Both the position numbers and the translations under genes were made by a program. Shown here piece after piece: positions 1 through 8,153 of a stretch of DNA of 33,782 bases (the stretch's first letter is position 1; the number at the start of each line of letters is the position of its first letter). Source of the stretch: Proteiniphilum sp. (GTDB lineage: Bacteria; Bacteroidota; Bacteroidia; Bacteroidales; Dysgonomonadaceae); the NCBI GenBank assembly GCA_016839025.1, contig JADLKK010000022.1, positions 1 through 33,782 on the forward strand, given 5' to 3'. The notes under the pieces were generated by a model. It was given only the letters and a program-made list of their open reading frames with translations. It made no database searches and had not been told where the DNA came from.

Positions 1-2112
1 AGATAACCCCACATTCCTGTAGGGCAGTGACTCCTGCACGTTGGTTGCTCCCAGTGAGGCTGAGTTTCTCAACTGGTAAACCAGCATTGCACTTGTGTTG
101 TGCAGATCAGCAAATGTCCGGTTATAATTTACCGAGGCTTCGACATACATATCAGCCGTTGGGACTCCGATTCCACTGGTATAATTGAGATAATCGGTTC
201 CCTCATCCGGGTTCAGATTATAGATTGAATAGGTATTTGCCAATCTATCGTAGGAGCCTAATCCATACCAGAATGGGTTGTAGTAGCGACTGATTTCGTG
301 ATTGGACCTGCGCAAAATATTAAACAGTGCGCGGGCACTCAACCCTTCAGTCAGAAAGTTTAAATTCTGGGTAACTTCGAATTGTGCCGAGATATTGGAG
401 GAGCCTCTCTCCTGATACCCTTTAACCATCTCAGCATAAGGGTTGAGGTAATAGTTGTTACCTGATTGTGTATTTCCGAAAAGGATATTTTTCGTATATT
501 GGTGTTCTTCATCCACGGGATAATAAGCGGGGAATAAAACCGGGTTACTTCTCATGATAAGGGAGTACATCTGTGAGCCGGTGTAAGCTGGCCCGTTATA
601 GTCTGAGAAGGTTGCATTGAATTTGGACGCTACATCGGTGGTTTTGGTCGGCTTAAGGGTGATATTGGATCGAAGCGAATAGACATTGCTGGAGATGCCA
701 CTGTTGAAGTTGTTGCGTGAATCCACTTTCAATACGCCCGAATCGTGTGTCACTGCCCCTGTCACGTAGTATGTCACCAATTCACCCCCTCCGCTGATGC
801 TCAGGTTTACCCGTTGGTTCATGGTTTGATCTTTCAGCAACTCTTTCTGCCAGTCGGTGGTTGGATAGATAAATGATCCTGATCCAACCACCGTGTTGTA
901 AATTTTATCTTCCGAGTACAATTGTTGTGCCAGAGGTTCACGCGTAGTAATTGCCTCGTTGTGCATCTTCATATAGGTTATCGGATCGGAGAGTTGCAAT
1001 TTCTTTGTAGGTGATGAGACTGAATTCTCGACGCGTGCGGTTACCTTGATTTTTCCCACCTGTCCTCTTTTGGTTGTAACCAAAATAACCCCATTTGCCC
1101 CGCGAGCGCCATACAGGGCAGTTGCGGTTGCATCCTTCATAATAGAAAAACTTTCTATGTCATCAGGCTGCAAACGAGCCAGGTCGGTTGAGGAGAGCTC
1201 GATGTTATCGATCAGGATCAATGGGTTCTGGTTCGCTCCGAAGGTGGTGATTCCCCTCACGAAAAATGATGCATTGTCGGATCCCGGTTCTCCCGTTCGT
1301 TGAAACGAGATGACTCCCGCGGCACGTCCCGCCAGCGCGGTTGTCAAATTACTGGTAGGGACTTTCAGGTCGGCAGGCTTAACAGTTGTTATTGATGCGA
1401 TTACACTCTCCTTTTTCTGTTTTCCAAATGCGACGATCGTCACCTCTTCCAGTTCGTCCACCTTTTCACGCATCACAATATCAATTGTGGTTCTGGTACC
1501 CACTTCAATGATTTGAACTTCCATTCCCACAAAGGAAAAAACCAGTTTGTCCGAAGGTTGTGCGGTAATGAGATAAGTTCCATCGATATCCGTTATCACA
1601 CCGCGAGGGGTTCCCTCTATTGTGATGGTTACACCTGGTAGTGGATCACCCAGTTCATCCTGCACCTTTCCTTTAATTGTATGCTGTTGTTGTGCGGTTA
1701 GTTCGGAAAGATTTTTTTCGATCTCTCGAGGGGCAATTTTCTTTTCGTTCTGGAAAATGACCACTTGATCGTCCAGTATCCTATACGCTAAACCAGTATT
1801 AGTCAGAATATCATCAAGTATCTCTCCGATATCCTTTGAATTGACAATAAGATCTACTTTCTTGTTGATCATACTTTTCGCACTGCCGGCGAAAATAAAC
1901 CGAAAGTCACTCTTCTTTTCCAGCTCATCACAAATCTCCTTGATGGAAGTCGATTTTAGATTGAGTGTAAAGGATGTTCCCTGAGAATAGCTATCGGCAG
2001 CTTGCGAAAAGAAGATGCTGAAACAAAACAGGATTAAGGTTATTCTCATGATTTTCAGGATGTGTTTTAAATTATTGATGGGTCTACTCCCCTCAATATA
2101 ATATTTATTCAT
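1..2112 (-). CDS. SusC/RagA-family TonB-dependent receptor with STN domain (partial, C-terminus off the window)
   Basis: This is an outer-membrane receptor that would import an oligosaccharide or similar ligand using TonB energy, normally with a SusD lipoprotein encoded next to it (off the window). I translated the minus strand from the ATG at 2112; the frame stays open for 704 codons to base 1, so roughly the last third of a typical 1,000-1,100 residue SusC is missing. In order I see a signal sequence (hydrophobic stretch about residues 22-42), an STN domain (about 48-121), a carboxypeptidase-D-like beta-sandwich (about 144-215, with GKVQDELGDPLPGV) and the plug (about 230-350, with SIMKDATATALYGARGANG). 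An internal ATG at 2049 would also leave a good signal peptide, so the exact start is uncertain. The STN domain marks receptors that signal to a FecR anti-sigma factor, and such a gene lies directly upstream. Confidence 0.93.
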   Translation of the reverse strand, partial: MNKYYIEGSRPINNLKHILKIMRITLILFCFSIFFSQAADSYSQGTSFTLNLKSTSIKEICDELEKKSDFRFIFAGSAKSMINKKVDLIVNSKDIGEILDDILTNTGLAYRILDDQVVIFQNEKKIAPREIEKNLSELTAQQQHTIKGKVQDELGDPLPGVTITIEGTPRGVITDIDGTYLITAQPSDKLVFSFVGMEVQIIEVGTRTTIDIVMREKVDELEEVTIVAFGKQKKESVIASITTVKPADLKVPTSNLTTALAGRAAGVISFQRTGEPGSDNASFFVRGITTFGANQNPLILIDNIELSSTDLARLQPDDIESFSIMKDATATALYGARGANGVILVTTKRGQVGKIKVTARVENSVSSPTKKLQLSDPITYMKMHNEAITTREPLAQQLYSEDKIYNTVVGSGSFIYPTTDWQKELLKDQTMNQRVNLSISGGGELVTYYVTGAVTHDSGVLKVDSRNNFNSGISSNVYSLRSNITLKPTKTTDVASKFNATFSDYNGPAYTGSQMYSLIMRSNPVLFPAYYPVDEEHQYTKNILFGNTQSGNNYYLNPYAEMVKGYQERGSSNISAQFEVTQNLNFLTEGLSARALFNILRRSNHEISRYYNPFWYGLGSYDRLANTYSIYNLNPDEGTDYLNYTSGIGVPTADMYVEASVNYNRTFADLHNTSAMLVYQLRNSASLGATNVQESLPYRNVGLS

Positions 2113-2119
2113 ACCTTTG
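2112..2119 (+). promoter_or_regulatory. -7 box on the strand opposite susC
   Basis: TACCTTTG matches the Bacteroidetes -7 consensus TAnnTTTG exactly and points away from susC, toward fecR. I find no TTTG -33 box at the usual distance, so on its own this is weak. It gains weight because an intrinsic terminator in the same orientation begins 44 nt further on and no plus-strand gene lies between. Confidence 0.35.
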
Positions 2120-2125
2120 TAATGA

Positions 2126-2200
2126 TTTTAATTATTGGTAAACGAGGTAATTAGAATTATTCAGCCGAACGATATTCGCAGTATCGTTTGGCTTTTTTTC
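2126..2200 (+). ncRNA. Candidate cis-antisense small RNA opposite the susC 5' leader
   Basis: A transcript starting about 7 nt after the -7 box at 2112-2119 and ending at the U-run of the terminator at 2163-2200 would be about 75 nt long. It would be fully complementary to the untranslated leader of the susC mRNA. The position, between the anti-sigma gene and susC and antisense to the latter, is the one described for the DonS-type antisense RNAs that repress polysaccharide-utilisation loci in Bacteroides. The ends are inferred from sequence only. Confidence 0.45.
2163..2200 (+). terminator. Intrinsic terminator, plus strand, between fecR and susC
   Basis: AGCCGAACGATA (2163-2174) and TATCGTTTGGCT (2182-2193) form a 12-bp stem around the 7-nt loop TTCGCAG, followed by a run of T. 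One pair is G-U when read as plus-strand RNA, but becomes a C-A mismatch on the minus strand. The U-run is also on the plus strand. The element is therefore oriented for plus-strand transcription although no plus-strand protein gene precedes it. Confidence 0.7.
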
Positions 2201-2285
2201 AAAAGATCGACCGGCCCCCGACAGACCGGCTTCATTATTCTGTCACGTAAATCCCATAGGCACATCATTTTTAGAGATTAATTAA

Positions 2286-3473
2286 TTACTTTTTATAAAT
2301 ATAAATTCTATTGTTTTCTCTTTTGTATTCAGTACCCGAGATCAACGAGAGTGCTGTCATCACATTGTCCAGATTATCCGAAAGGATAATTTTTCCGGTA
2401 CAGGTGAGTCCTTTGAAAGAGACATTATTATCTAAGTTAAAGGAGAGGTTGTAATATCGTTCAATTTGTTTCAATGCATCCGTTACGGGCGTATCCGCAA
2501 ACGTGAGATATCCCTCTTTCCAGCTAATAAAAGAGCGAATATCAACTTCTCGTGTATCAAAGGTGCCGGTTGTTTCGGAAAAAACTGCCTGCTCTTTCGG
2601 AGAGAGAAACAACTCTTCTCTTTCAGCAGTTTGCAGGCTCACTCTTCCTTCCACCAGTACCACATTGGAGGGTGTCCCGGAATAAGCAGATACATTGAAT
2701 TTCGTACCATACACTTTTACGTTATATCCAGGCGTGTGCACGACAAAAGATTTGTCTTTCATGGGGGCCACCTCAATATACATCTCTCCCGAGAGAAACA
2801 CTTCCCGTCTCTTTCCTGAAAATGCAGAAGGAAACTCAAGTGTAGAACCGGAGTTTAACCAGGCTCGCGTTCCATCCGACAACAAGATCTCCGATCGTTT
2901 TCCATAGGGGACAATCAGCTTGTTCGTTGCATGCTGCTCGATTGATATCTCCGCTTCTGCCGCTTGTTCGCTTCTCACCCGTGCAGTCTTATTCTCCTCA
3001 ATCTCGATATCGACATTCCCCTGAAATGTAGTTGTCTGATCACCTGTCACAAGTAAGATATCTGCTGATTCCAGCTCATTCCCGACAATGAAGTTTCCAT
3101 TGGAGAAGAAATCCTCACCGGTAGCATCCTTCCCTTTTTGGATATATAGGGTCAACAGGATTAATGATACAACACAGGCGGCTACAGCATACGTGAAACG
3201 ACGCAGGTTGCGCATCCGATTATAGACGCGAAGGGATTGCTCCAAACGTTTCATCGCTTCTTGTTTCTTCTCTCGCCGTAACTGGGGAGACGATAGCCGA
3301 ATCTGGCGAAAATGTTTTTCGGCCAACTCAAAACAGGTTCGTTCATTGGGGTGTTGTTGCAAGAAATCACTCCAATAGGCATCAAGTTCATCGGTGGGGA
3401 ATAGTTTCCATTCAATGAATTGCTCGTTTTTTAAATAGCGGATAAAGTTGGTATGATCTGTTCCCTTTCTCAT
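2286..3473 (-). CDS. FecR-family anti-sigma factor
   Basis: This is an inner-membrane anti-sigma factor that would hold the neighbouring ECF sigma factor inactive until the receptor signals. The 395 residues comprise a cytoplasmic N-terminus (1-92), one membrane helix (about 93-111), a periplasmic FecR domain (about 185-290, with the family pattern LSDGTRAWLNSGSTLEFP and GEMYIEVA) and a C-terminal DUF4974 domain (about 324-394) that would contact the receptor's STN domain. The length is normal for Bacteroidetes FecR proteins. It lies 158 nt downstream of the sigma gene on the same strand and 173 nt upstream of susC. That is the usual order of a trans-envelope signalling cassette. I see no clear promoter of its own, so co-transcription with the sigma gene is likely. 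Confidence 0.93.
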   Translation of the reverse strand: MRKGTDHTNFIRYLKNEQFIEWKLFPTDELDAYWSDFLQQHPNERTCFELAEKHFRQIRLSSPQLRREKKQEAMKRLEQSLRVYNRMRNLRRFTYAVAACVVSLILLTLYIQKGKDATGEDFFSNGNFIVGNELESADILLVTGDQTTTFQGNVDIEIEENKTARVRSEQAAEAEISIEQHATNKLIVPYGKRSEILLSDGTRAWLNSGSTLEFPSAFSGKRREVFLSGEMYIEVAPMKDKSFVVHTPGYNVKVYGTKFNVSAYSGTPSNVVLVEGRVSLQTAEREELFLSPKEQAVFSETTGTFDTREVDIRSFISWKEGYLTFADTPVTDALKQIERYYNLSFNLDNNVSFKGLTCTGKIILSDNLDNVMTALSLISGTEYKRENNRIYIYKK

Positions 3474-3631
3474 GGATTGATGAGATATAAAAAAACCTTT
3501 TGTTAACTCCTTTTATTATAAAGACGGTGCTAACCGAAAAAAATAACCACTTTTTTAAAAGAAAAGCCAGGTTTTAACAAAAAAACAAGCAGTATTCTGT
3601 GGTTTTGGATAGCATGAAAGAACAGGATGAT

Positions 3632-4201
3632 TCACTTTATGACCAACAATAGGCTGGTCAGGGTTAACGAAGCCACTCTCAGTTTTCTGATTGATTTGCT
3701 GACAAGGTTGCGTGATGCAGCAACAGAAATCTCCATCAGACCGGAAATTTCCTCATAACTACACTCTTGAATGTAACGAAGATATACGATCTCCCGTTCT
3801 CGATGGGTGAGTTGGTCCAGGAACTGTTCCACTTTCAGGCGGATCTCATCCGCATCCTCATGGCTGATGAATTCATCCTCTACCGTTACATGCAAATGAA
3901 AGGGAAGGATTTCGTCATACTCCTCATCTAATGTGGAAATGCCTTGCATCTCCCTACCTGAACGTTTCAGGTCGATGAGTCGGTTACGCAATGATCGGAA
4001 GAGGTAGAATGTAAGGTTTTCAATTTCATCCAACGACGTGTGTCGGGTGCAGAGCTTGTAAAACACATCATGAATTGCATCCATGGACGTTTGTTCATCA
4101 AACCCCATATGCAGAGCATACGCGTATAAGCTATCGAGATACTCGTTATAGGAAGAGGCGATATGTGTAAACTTAATGGCAGACATGTAATTATTCCACA
4201 A
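3632..4201 (-). CDS. ECF RNA polymerase sigma factor (FecI-like)
   Basis: This alternative sigma factor is expected to transcribe the adjacent susC locus when released by the FecR protein. The 189 residues contain sigma region 2 (about 18-82, with DAIHDVFYKL and a basic LRNRLIDLKR end) and region 4 (about 118-175, with LTHREREIVYLRYIQECSYEE and its helix-turn-helix). The hydrophobic C-terminal tail (SLTLTSLLLVIK) is common in Bacteroidetes ECF factors. A second ATG five codons in (4186) is an equally possible start. A near-consensus housekeeping promoter sits upstream at 4294-4322, so basal expression probably comes from the primary sigma factor. Confidence 0.93.
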   Translation of the reverse strand: MWNNYMSAIKFTHIASSYNEYLDSLYAYALHMGFDEQTSMDAIHDVFYKLCTRHTSLDEIENLTFYLFRSLRNRLIDLKRSGREMQGISTLDEEYDEILPFHLHVTVEDEFISHEDADEIRLKVEQFLDQLTHREREIVYLRYIQECSYEEISGLMEISVAASRNLVSKSIRKLRVASLTLTSLLLVIK

Positions 4202-4293
4202 ATTTCCGATAAATTACACAATAAAACAAATGAATGTTTTTGAAAAATAAAACGAGCCTGGAATAAGAAAAGTGAATATTATACAAAACAGGT

Positions 4294-4322
4294 CAAAGGT
4301 AATGTTTTTTCCAACATGCAAA
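4294..4322 (-). promoter_or_regulatory. Promoter of the ECF sigma gene
   Basis: Read on the minus strand, TTTG (4319-4322) and TACCTTTG (4294-4301) are separated by 17 nt, matching the Bacteroidetes -33/-7 consensus in both boxes. The predicted start is near 4287, giving an untranslated leader of about 85 nt. Confidence 0.6.
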
Positions 4323-4336
4323 CGGCATGAGACAGA

Positions 4337-4370
4337 ATAAAAACAAAGGGTGTCATATTTCGACACCCCT
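4337..4370 (-). terminator. Intrinsic terminator of the glutamate dehydrogenase gene
   Basis: On the minus strand GGGTGTC and GACACCC (plus-strand positions 4348-4354 and 4362-4368) form a perfect 7-bp stem around a 7-nt loop, followed by the U-rich tail TTTGTTTTTATT. It lies about 95 nt after the gdhA stop codon and insulates the ECF sigma gene from read-through. Confidence 0.8.
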
Positions 4371-4463
4371 GTCAAGGTAGGTCGGCTCTTATGCCGCTGT
4401 ATAGGAGCATTATGTCAGGTTGTGCCCTCCGGCAAAAGTGGTGATCTCATGAAAAAAGCTGAA

Positions 4464-5801
4464 TTACACCACTCCCTGCGCCATCATGGCATCGGCCACC
4501 TTCATGAAGCCGGCAATGTTGGCACCCTTCACATAGTTGACATATTCCCCGTTTTGTCCGTGTACCACACACTGCTCATGGATATCGCTCATGATCTGGT
4601 GCAACCACCTGTCCACCTCCTCGTTGCTCCAGGAGATATGCATGGCGTTCTGTGTCATCTCCAGCCCGGAGCAGGCCACACCTCCTGCATTCACCGCTTT
4701 ACCCGGGGCAAAGAGCAACTCGTTCTCCAGGAAGAAATCGACCGCTTCGGCTGTGCAACCCATGTTGGATACCTCAGCTACCAGGATCACCCCATTGGCT
4801 TTCAGCCGACGGGCATCTTCCAGGTTGAGTTCGTTCTGAATGGCACAGGGTAGGGCAATATCCACCTTACATTCCCAGGGCTTTCTGCCGGGATGGAAAA
4901 CGGCATTGGGGAATCGCTCGACATAGGGTTCCACCACATCGTTGCCGCTATTGCGCAACTCCAGCATATAATCGATTTTTTCCTGCGTGTTGATCCCCTC
5001 CTCATCATAGACATATCCGTCGGGACCGGAGATCGTCACCACCCTGGCACCTAACTCTGTGGCCTTGGTGACCGCACCCCAGGCAACGTTACCGAATCCG
5101 GAGACGGCTATGGTTTTGCCGATCAGGCTGATCTGATGTGTCGCACACATCTTGTCCACAAAGTAGAGAGCCCCGAAACCGGTTGCTTCAGGACGCAGCC
5201 GCGAGCCACCAAACGACATTCCCTTACCGGTGAAGGTGCCGGTATGTTCCCGTGCCAGTTTCTTGTACATGCCGAACATATAGCCAACCTCTCGTCCACC
5301 TACGCCGATGTCACCGGCAGGCACGTCGGTATCGGGACCGATGTTTCGCCACAATTCCATCACAAATGCCTGACAAAAGCGCATGATCTCAGCTTGTGAC
5401 CGACCCCGCGTAGAGAAATCGGAACCACCCTTGCCACCGCCCATGGGTAGTGTGGTCAGTGCATTCTTAAAAGTCTGTTCAAAACCCAAAAACTTGAGCG
5501 ACGAAAGGGTCACGGATGAATGAAAACGAATTCCCCCCTTATAGGGTCCGATGGCGCCGTTAAACTGTACGCGGTAGCCAATGTTCACCTGTACTTTCCC
5601 ATGATCATCTACCCAGGGTACCCGGAAGGTGAACACACGGTCAGGCTCCACGATCCGCTCAATGATGCCCGCTTTTTCAAATTCTGGATGCTGGTTGTAC
5701 ACATCTTCAATCGAAACCAACACCTCTCTTACCGCCTGCAGGTATTCCGACTCACCCGGGTGTTTCGCCTCGAGTTGTGTCATTATGTCATTCACTCTCA
5801 T
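4464..5801 (-). CDS. gdhA: Glutamate dehydrogenase, hexameric
   Basis: This enzyme interconverts 2-oxoglutarate plus ammonia and glutamate in the cytoplasm, linking nitrogen assimilation or amino-acid fermentation to the TCA pool. At 445 residues it has the size of bacterial class I enzymes. The substrate-binding and catalytic residues are visible: K88 in GPYKGGIRF, K112 in FKNAL, K124 in PMGGGKGGSDF and D164 in PAGDIGVGGREVGY, matching the Clostridium symbiosum positions within one residue. The Rossmann fold follows, with VSGFGNVAWGA. Coenzyme preference (probably NADP for this subgroup) cannot be proven from motifs alone. The gene stands alone with its own -7 box and terminator. Confidence 0.96.
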   Translation of the reverse strand: MRVNDIMTQLEAKHPGESEYLQAVREVLVSIEDVYNQHPEFEKAGIIERIVEPDRVFTFRVPWVDDHGKVQVNIGYRVQFNGAIGPYKGGIRFHSSVTLSSLKFLGFEQTFKNALTTLPMGGGKGGSDFSTRGRSQAEIMRFCQAFVMELWRNIGPDTDVPAGDIGVGGREVGYMFGMYKKLAREHTGTFTGKGMSFGGSRLRPEATGFGALYFVDKMCATHQISLIGKTIAVSGFGNVAWGAVTKATELGARVVTISGPDGYVYDEEGINTQEKIDYMLELRNSGNDVVEPYVERFPNAVFHPGRKPWECKVDIALPCAIQNELNLEDARRLKANGVILVAEVSNMGCTAEAVDFFLENELLFAPGKAVNAGGVACSGLEMTQNAMHISWSNEEVDRWLHQIMSDIHEQCVVHGQNGEYVNYVKGANIAGFMKVADAMMAQGVV

Positions 5802-5833
5802 ATTGTAGAAGGTTATTTAAGATAATTACCTGA

Positions 5834-5841
5834 CAAAGGTA
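5834..5841 (-). promoter_or_regulatory. -7 box for gdhA
   Basis: The minus strand reads TACCTTTG, an exact TAnnTTTG box, 33 nt upstream of the gdhA start codon. No TTTG -33 element is found at the expected spacing. Confidence 0.5.
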
Positions 5842-6123
5842 TAGAATATTTTGTATTTATGATATGCTGAAGGCGATTTTTCAGATGAAAATTGCAATAT
5901 TCGGCAATGATTCCACGATCAACCCAAACTGCTCTCTATCAAAGTTATATCAAATTACAACCGATTTTGCAACTCCTCTTATGGTCTGATATTATTGAGA
6001 CATAATAATTGCGTTTCAAAACAAACCAATCGACTTTCGCAGAAAAATGAAAGGCAACCCTCAAGCAGTGCCATCTAGGCGCATAGTTGATTGTGCTATA
6101 CAAATGAAGCGATCGGAAGAAAG

Positions 6124-6155
6124 TTTCGCAATTCGCACAGAAATGGCTATTTTTG
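6124..6155 (+). promoter_or_regulatory. Promoter of trmB
   Basis: The -7 box TATTTTTG (6148-6155) follows TTTC (6124-6127), a one-base variant of the -33 TTTG, at a 20-nt spacing. Transcription would start near 6162, which fits translation from 6188 and excludes the longer upstream frame. Confidence 0.55.
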
Positions 6156-6187
6156 TAGAAGGAATCTTATGTAAGACGTTTTCATGC

Positions 6188-6925
6188 ATGGCAAAGAACA
6201 AACTGGCCAAGTTTGCCGATATGGCCACCTACGACAATGTGTTTCAGTATACTTTCAGAACCCTCCAGGAGAACGGGTTTCCACTGAAGGGTAAATGGAA
6301 CGGGCATTTCGGGAATCACAACCCCATCGTGCTGGAGCTGGGATGCGGCAAGGGTGAATATACGGTGGGGCTGGCACGCAAATATCCCGGAAAAAATTTT
6401 ATCGGTATCGATATAAAGGGAGCCAGAATGTGGAAGGGAGCGACCCGGGCACTGGAGGAGAAGCTGACAAACGCAGCTTTCCTGCGCACCCATATCGAAA
6501 TGATCCGCTTCTTCTTCGCCGAGAATGAGGTGTCGGAGATATGGATCACCTTTCCCGATCCACAGATGAAAAAAACCAACAAAAGACTTACTTCGCCCCG
6601 TTTTATGAAGGAATACAGCCATATCCTGAAGGAGAACGGCATCATCCATCTGAAAAGCGACAGTTCTTTTCTCTACACCTATACCCGGGAGATGATAAGA
6701 GTAAACCGCTTGGAGCTGCTGACCGACACCGATGATCTCTACCATTCCGGAATCGAAGATGAGATGCTCGAAATCCGCACCTTCTATGAACAACAGTGGC
6801 TCAGCCGTGGTTTATCCATCAAGTATCTCCGATTTGTCTGTCCCAAAAAAGGAGATTGGATGGAACCGGATATTGAAATAGAAAAGGATCCCTATCGCAG
6901 CTTCGGGAGAAATGCGAAAATTTGA
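6188..6925 (+). CDS. trmB: tRNA (guanine-N7-)-methyltransferase
   Basis: This enzyme makes 7-methylguanosine at position 46 of tRNA variable loops using S-adenosylmethionine. I chose the ATG at 6188 because the product then begins [20 protein letters not shown], the usual N-terminus of Bacteroidetes TrmB, and because the promoter box ends at 6155. The open frame itself extends back to 6047. The 245 residues show the SAM-binding motif [11 protein letters not shown] (49-59), the acidic motif FIGIDIKG (71-78) and the TrmB signature [13 protein letters not shown] (122-134). The gene is followed 108 nt later by the Mrp-type gene, with a possible weak -7 box TACGTTTG at 6932-6939 between them. Confidence 0.95.
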   Translation: MAKNKLAKFADMATYDNVFQYTFRTLQENGFPLKGKWNGHFGNHNPIVLELGCGKGEYTVGLARKYPGKNFIGIDIKGARMWKGATRALEEKLTNAAFLRTHIEMIRFFFAENEVSEIWITFPDPQMKKTNKRLTSPRFMKEYSHILKENGIIHLKSDSSFLYTYTREMIRVNRLELLTDTDDLYHSGIEDEMLEIRTFYEQQWLSRGLSIKYLRFVCPKKGDWMEPDIEIEKDPYRSFGRNAKI

Positions 6926-7033
6926 GGTTTCTACGTTTGTAGGCTTGTACGTTGATGAATTTATGGTTCATGGTTCGATGCTCTTTATTTGATGTTCAAA
7001 ACATAAAGCTAACTGCTAAAAACTACAATAATA

Positions 7034-8143
7034 ATGGCAATATATCCCCAGTTGATTGTAGACGCACTGAAACATGTGCGTTACCCGGGAACGGGACAGG
7101 ATATCGTCACGGCCGGTATGGTGGAGGACGATATCCGCATTGATGGCATGAAGGTAAGCTTCTCGCTCATCACCGAAAAGCCACATGATCCCTTTATCAA
7201 GTCGGTAGTGAAGATGGCCGAACAGGCGATCCTCATGTATGGCGACAAGGATATCGAAATCAAAGGCAACATTGCGGTGAAATCGAAACAGCCACCGCGG
7301 CCCGCACTCCCGGAACTGCTTCCCGGGGTGAAGAATATCATCGCCGTGGCCTCCGGAAAAGGGGGAGTGGGCAAAAGCACCATCTGTACCAACCTGGCAG
7401 TAGCACTGGCTCAAAAGGGTTATCGGGTGGGACTGCTCGACGCCGATATCTTCGGACCTTCGGTGCCGAAGATGCTGGGGGTAGAGGATGCCGCACCACT
7501 ATTGGAGAAGATTGAGGGTCGCGATATGATTCAACCCATCGGGCAGTATGGGGTCAAGATGCTCTCCATCGGCTTTTTCGTAAAGAAGGAGGATGCGGTG
7601 GTATGGCGTGGCGCCATGGCAGGAAATGCACTCAAGCAACTCATAGGAGACGCTTCATGGGGAGAACTGGACTATTTCCTGATGGATCTGCCCCCGGGTA
7701 CCAGCGACATTCACCTCACACTGGTGCAGACACTACCCATCACCGGTGCAGTGATCGTGAGCACACCGCAGGAGGTGGCACTGGCTGATGCCCGCAAAGG
7801 AATCAGCATGTTTACCGGCGAAAAGGTGAATGTACCCATCCTGGGACTGGTGGAGAACATGTCATGGTTTACGCCGGCGGAGCTGCCGGAGAATCGCTAC
7901 TATCTCTTCGGAAAAGAGGGGTGCAAAAGGCTCGCCGCTGAAAAGGGATATGCCCTGCTGGGACAGATCCCCATCGTCCAGAGTATCCGCGAAGCGGGAG
8001 ACGACGGAGAGCCGGTAGCCCTTAATGTGGAGAGTGTCACCGGCAGGGCATTCGCTGAGCTGGCCGACAACCTGATTACAGCAGTAGACAAGCGTAACCG
8101 GGAGCTACCCAAAACCGGCATTGTAGAGATCACACACAAATGA
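7034..8143 (+). CDS. Mrp/ApbC-family iron-sulfur cluster carrier ATPase
   Basis: This P-loop ATPase is of the type that binds and passes Fe-S clusters to apoproteins in the cytoplasm. The 369 residues have an N-terminal MIP18/DUF59 domain (about 1-80) and a ParA/MinD-like domain (about 100-355). The deviant Walker A GKGGVGKST is at 108-116 and the switch motif DLPPGTSD is also present. The CxxC pair that holds the bridging cluster in many Mrp proteins is absent: the region after VENMSWF reads TPAELPENRYY. As I recall, Bacteroidetes homologues share this, so it is probably a lineage form rather than damage. Ten nt separate it from the Nudix gene, suggesting co-transcription. Confidence 0.93.
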   Translation: MAIYPQLIVDALKHVRYPGTGQDIVTAGMVEDDIRIDGMKVSFSLITEKPHDPFIKSVVKMAEQAILMYGDKDIEIKGNIAVKSKQPPRPALPELLPGVKNIIAVASGKGGVGKSTICTNLAVALAQKGYRVGLLDADIFGPSVPKMLGVEDAAPLLEKIEGRDMIQPIGQYGVKMLSIGFFVKKEDAVVWRGAMAGNALKQLIGDASWGELDYFLMDLPPGTSDIHLTLVQTLPITGAVIVSTPQEVALADARKGISMFTGEKVNVPILGLVENMSWFTPAELPENRYYLFGKEGCKRLAAEKGYALLGQIPIVQSIREAGDDGEPVALNVESVTGRAFAELADNLITAVDKRNRELPKTGIVEITHK

Positions 8144-8153
8144 GAACCGGCAA

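Larger units (their letters stand above)
5802..6187. other. Divergent intergenic region between gdhA and trmB
   Basis: These 386 nt hold the gdhA -7 box (5834-5841, minus) and the trmB promoter (6124-6155, plus). An open frame continuous with trmB starts at 6047, but it would contain the trmB promoter and has no family similarity. I see no other gene, repeat or strong hairpin here. Confidence 0.6.

Noticed and set aside
1046-1516. Two short plus-strand open frames opposite susC
   Set aside because: They are complementary to the conserved SusC plug coding sequence and have no promoter or similarity of their own.
2210-2232. GACCGGC repeat as a fecR terminator
   Set aside because: The two copies are direct repeats; only a 4-bp CCGG pairing is possible and no U-run follows on the minus strand.
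6047-6187. In-frame N-terminal extension of trmB (extra 47 residues)
   Set aside because: The extension contains the trmB promoter box at 6148-6155 and has no family similarity, whereas the ATG at 6188 gives the normal TrmB N-terminus.
6182-6793. 203-codon open frame antisense to trmB
   Set aside because: It is a shadow of trmB with no family motifs and would overlap the trmB start.
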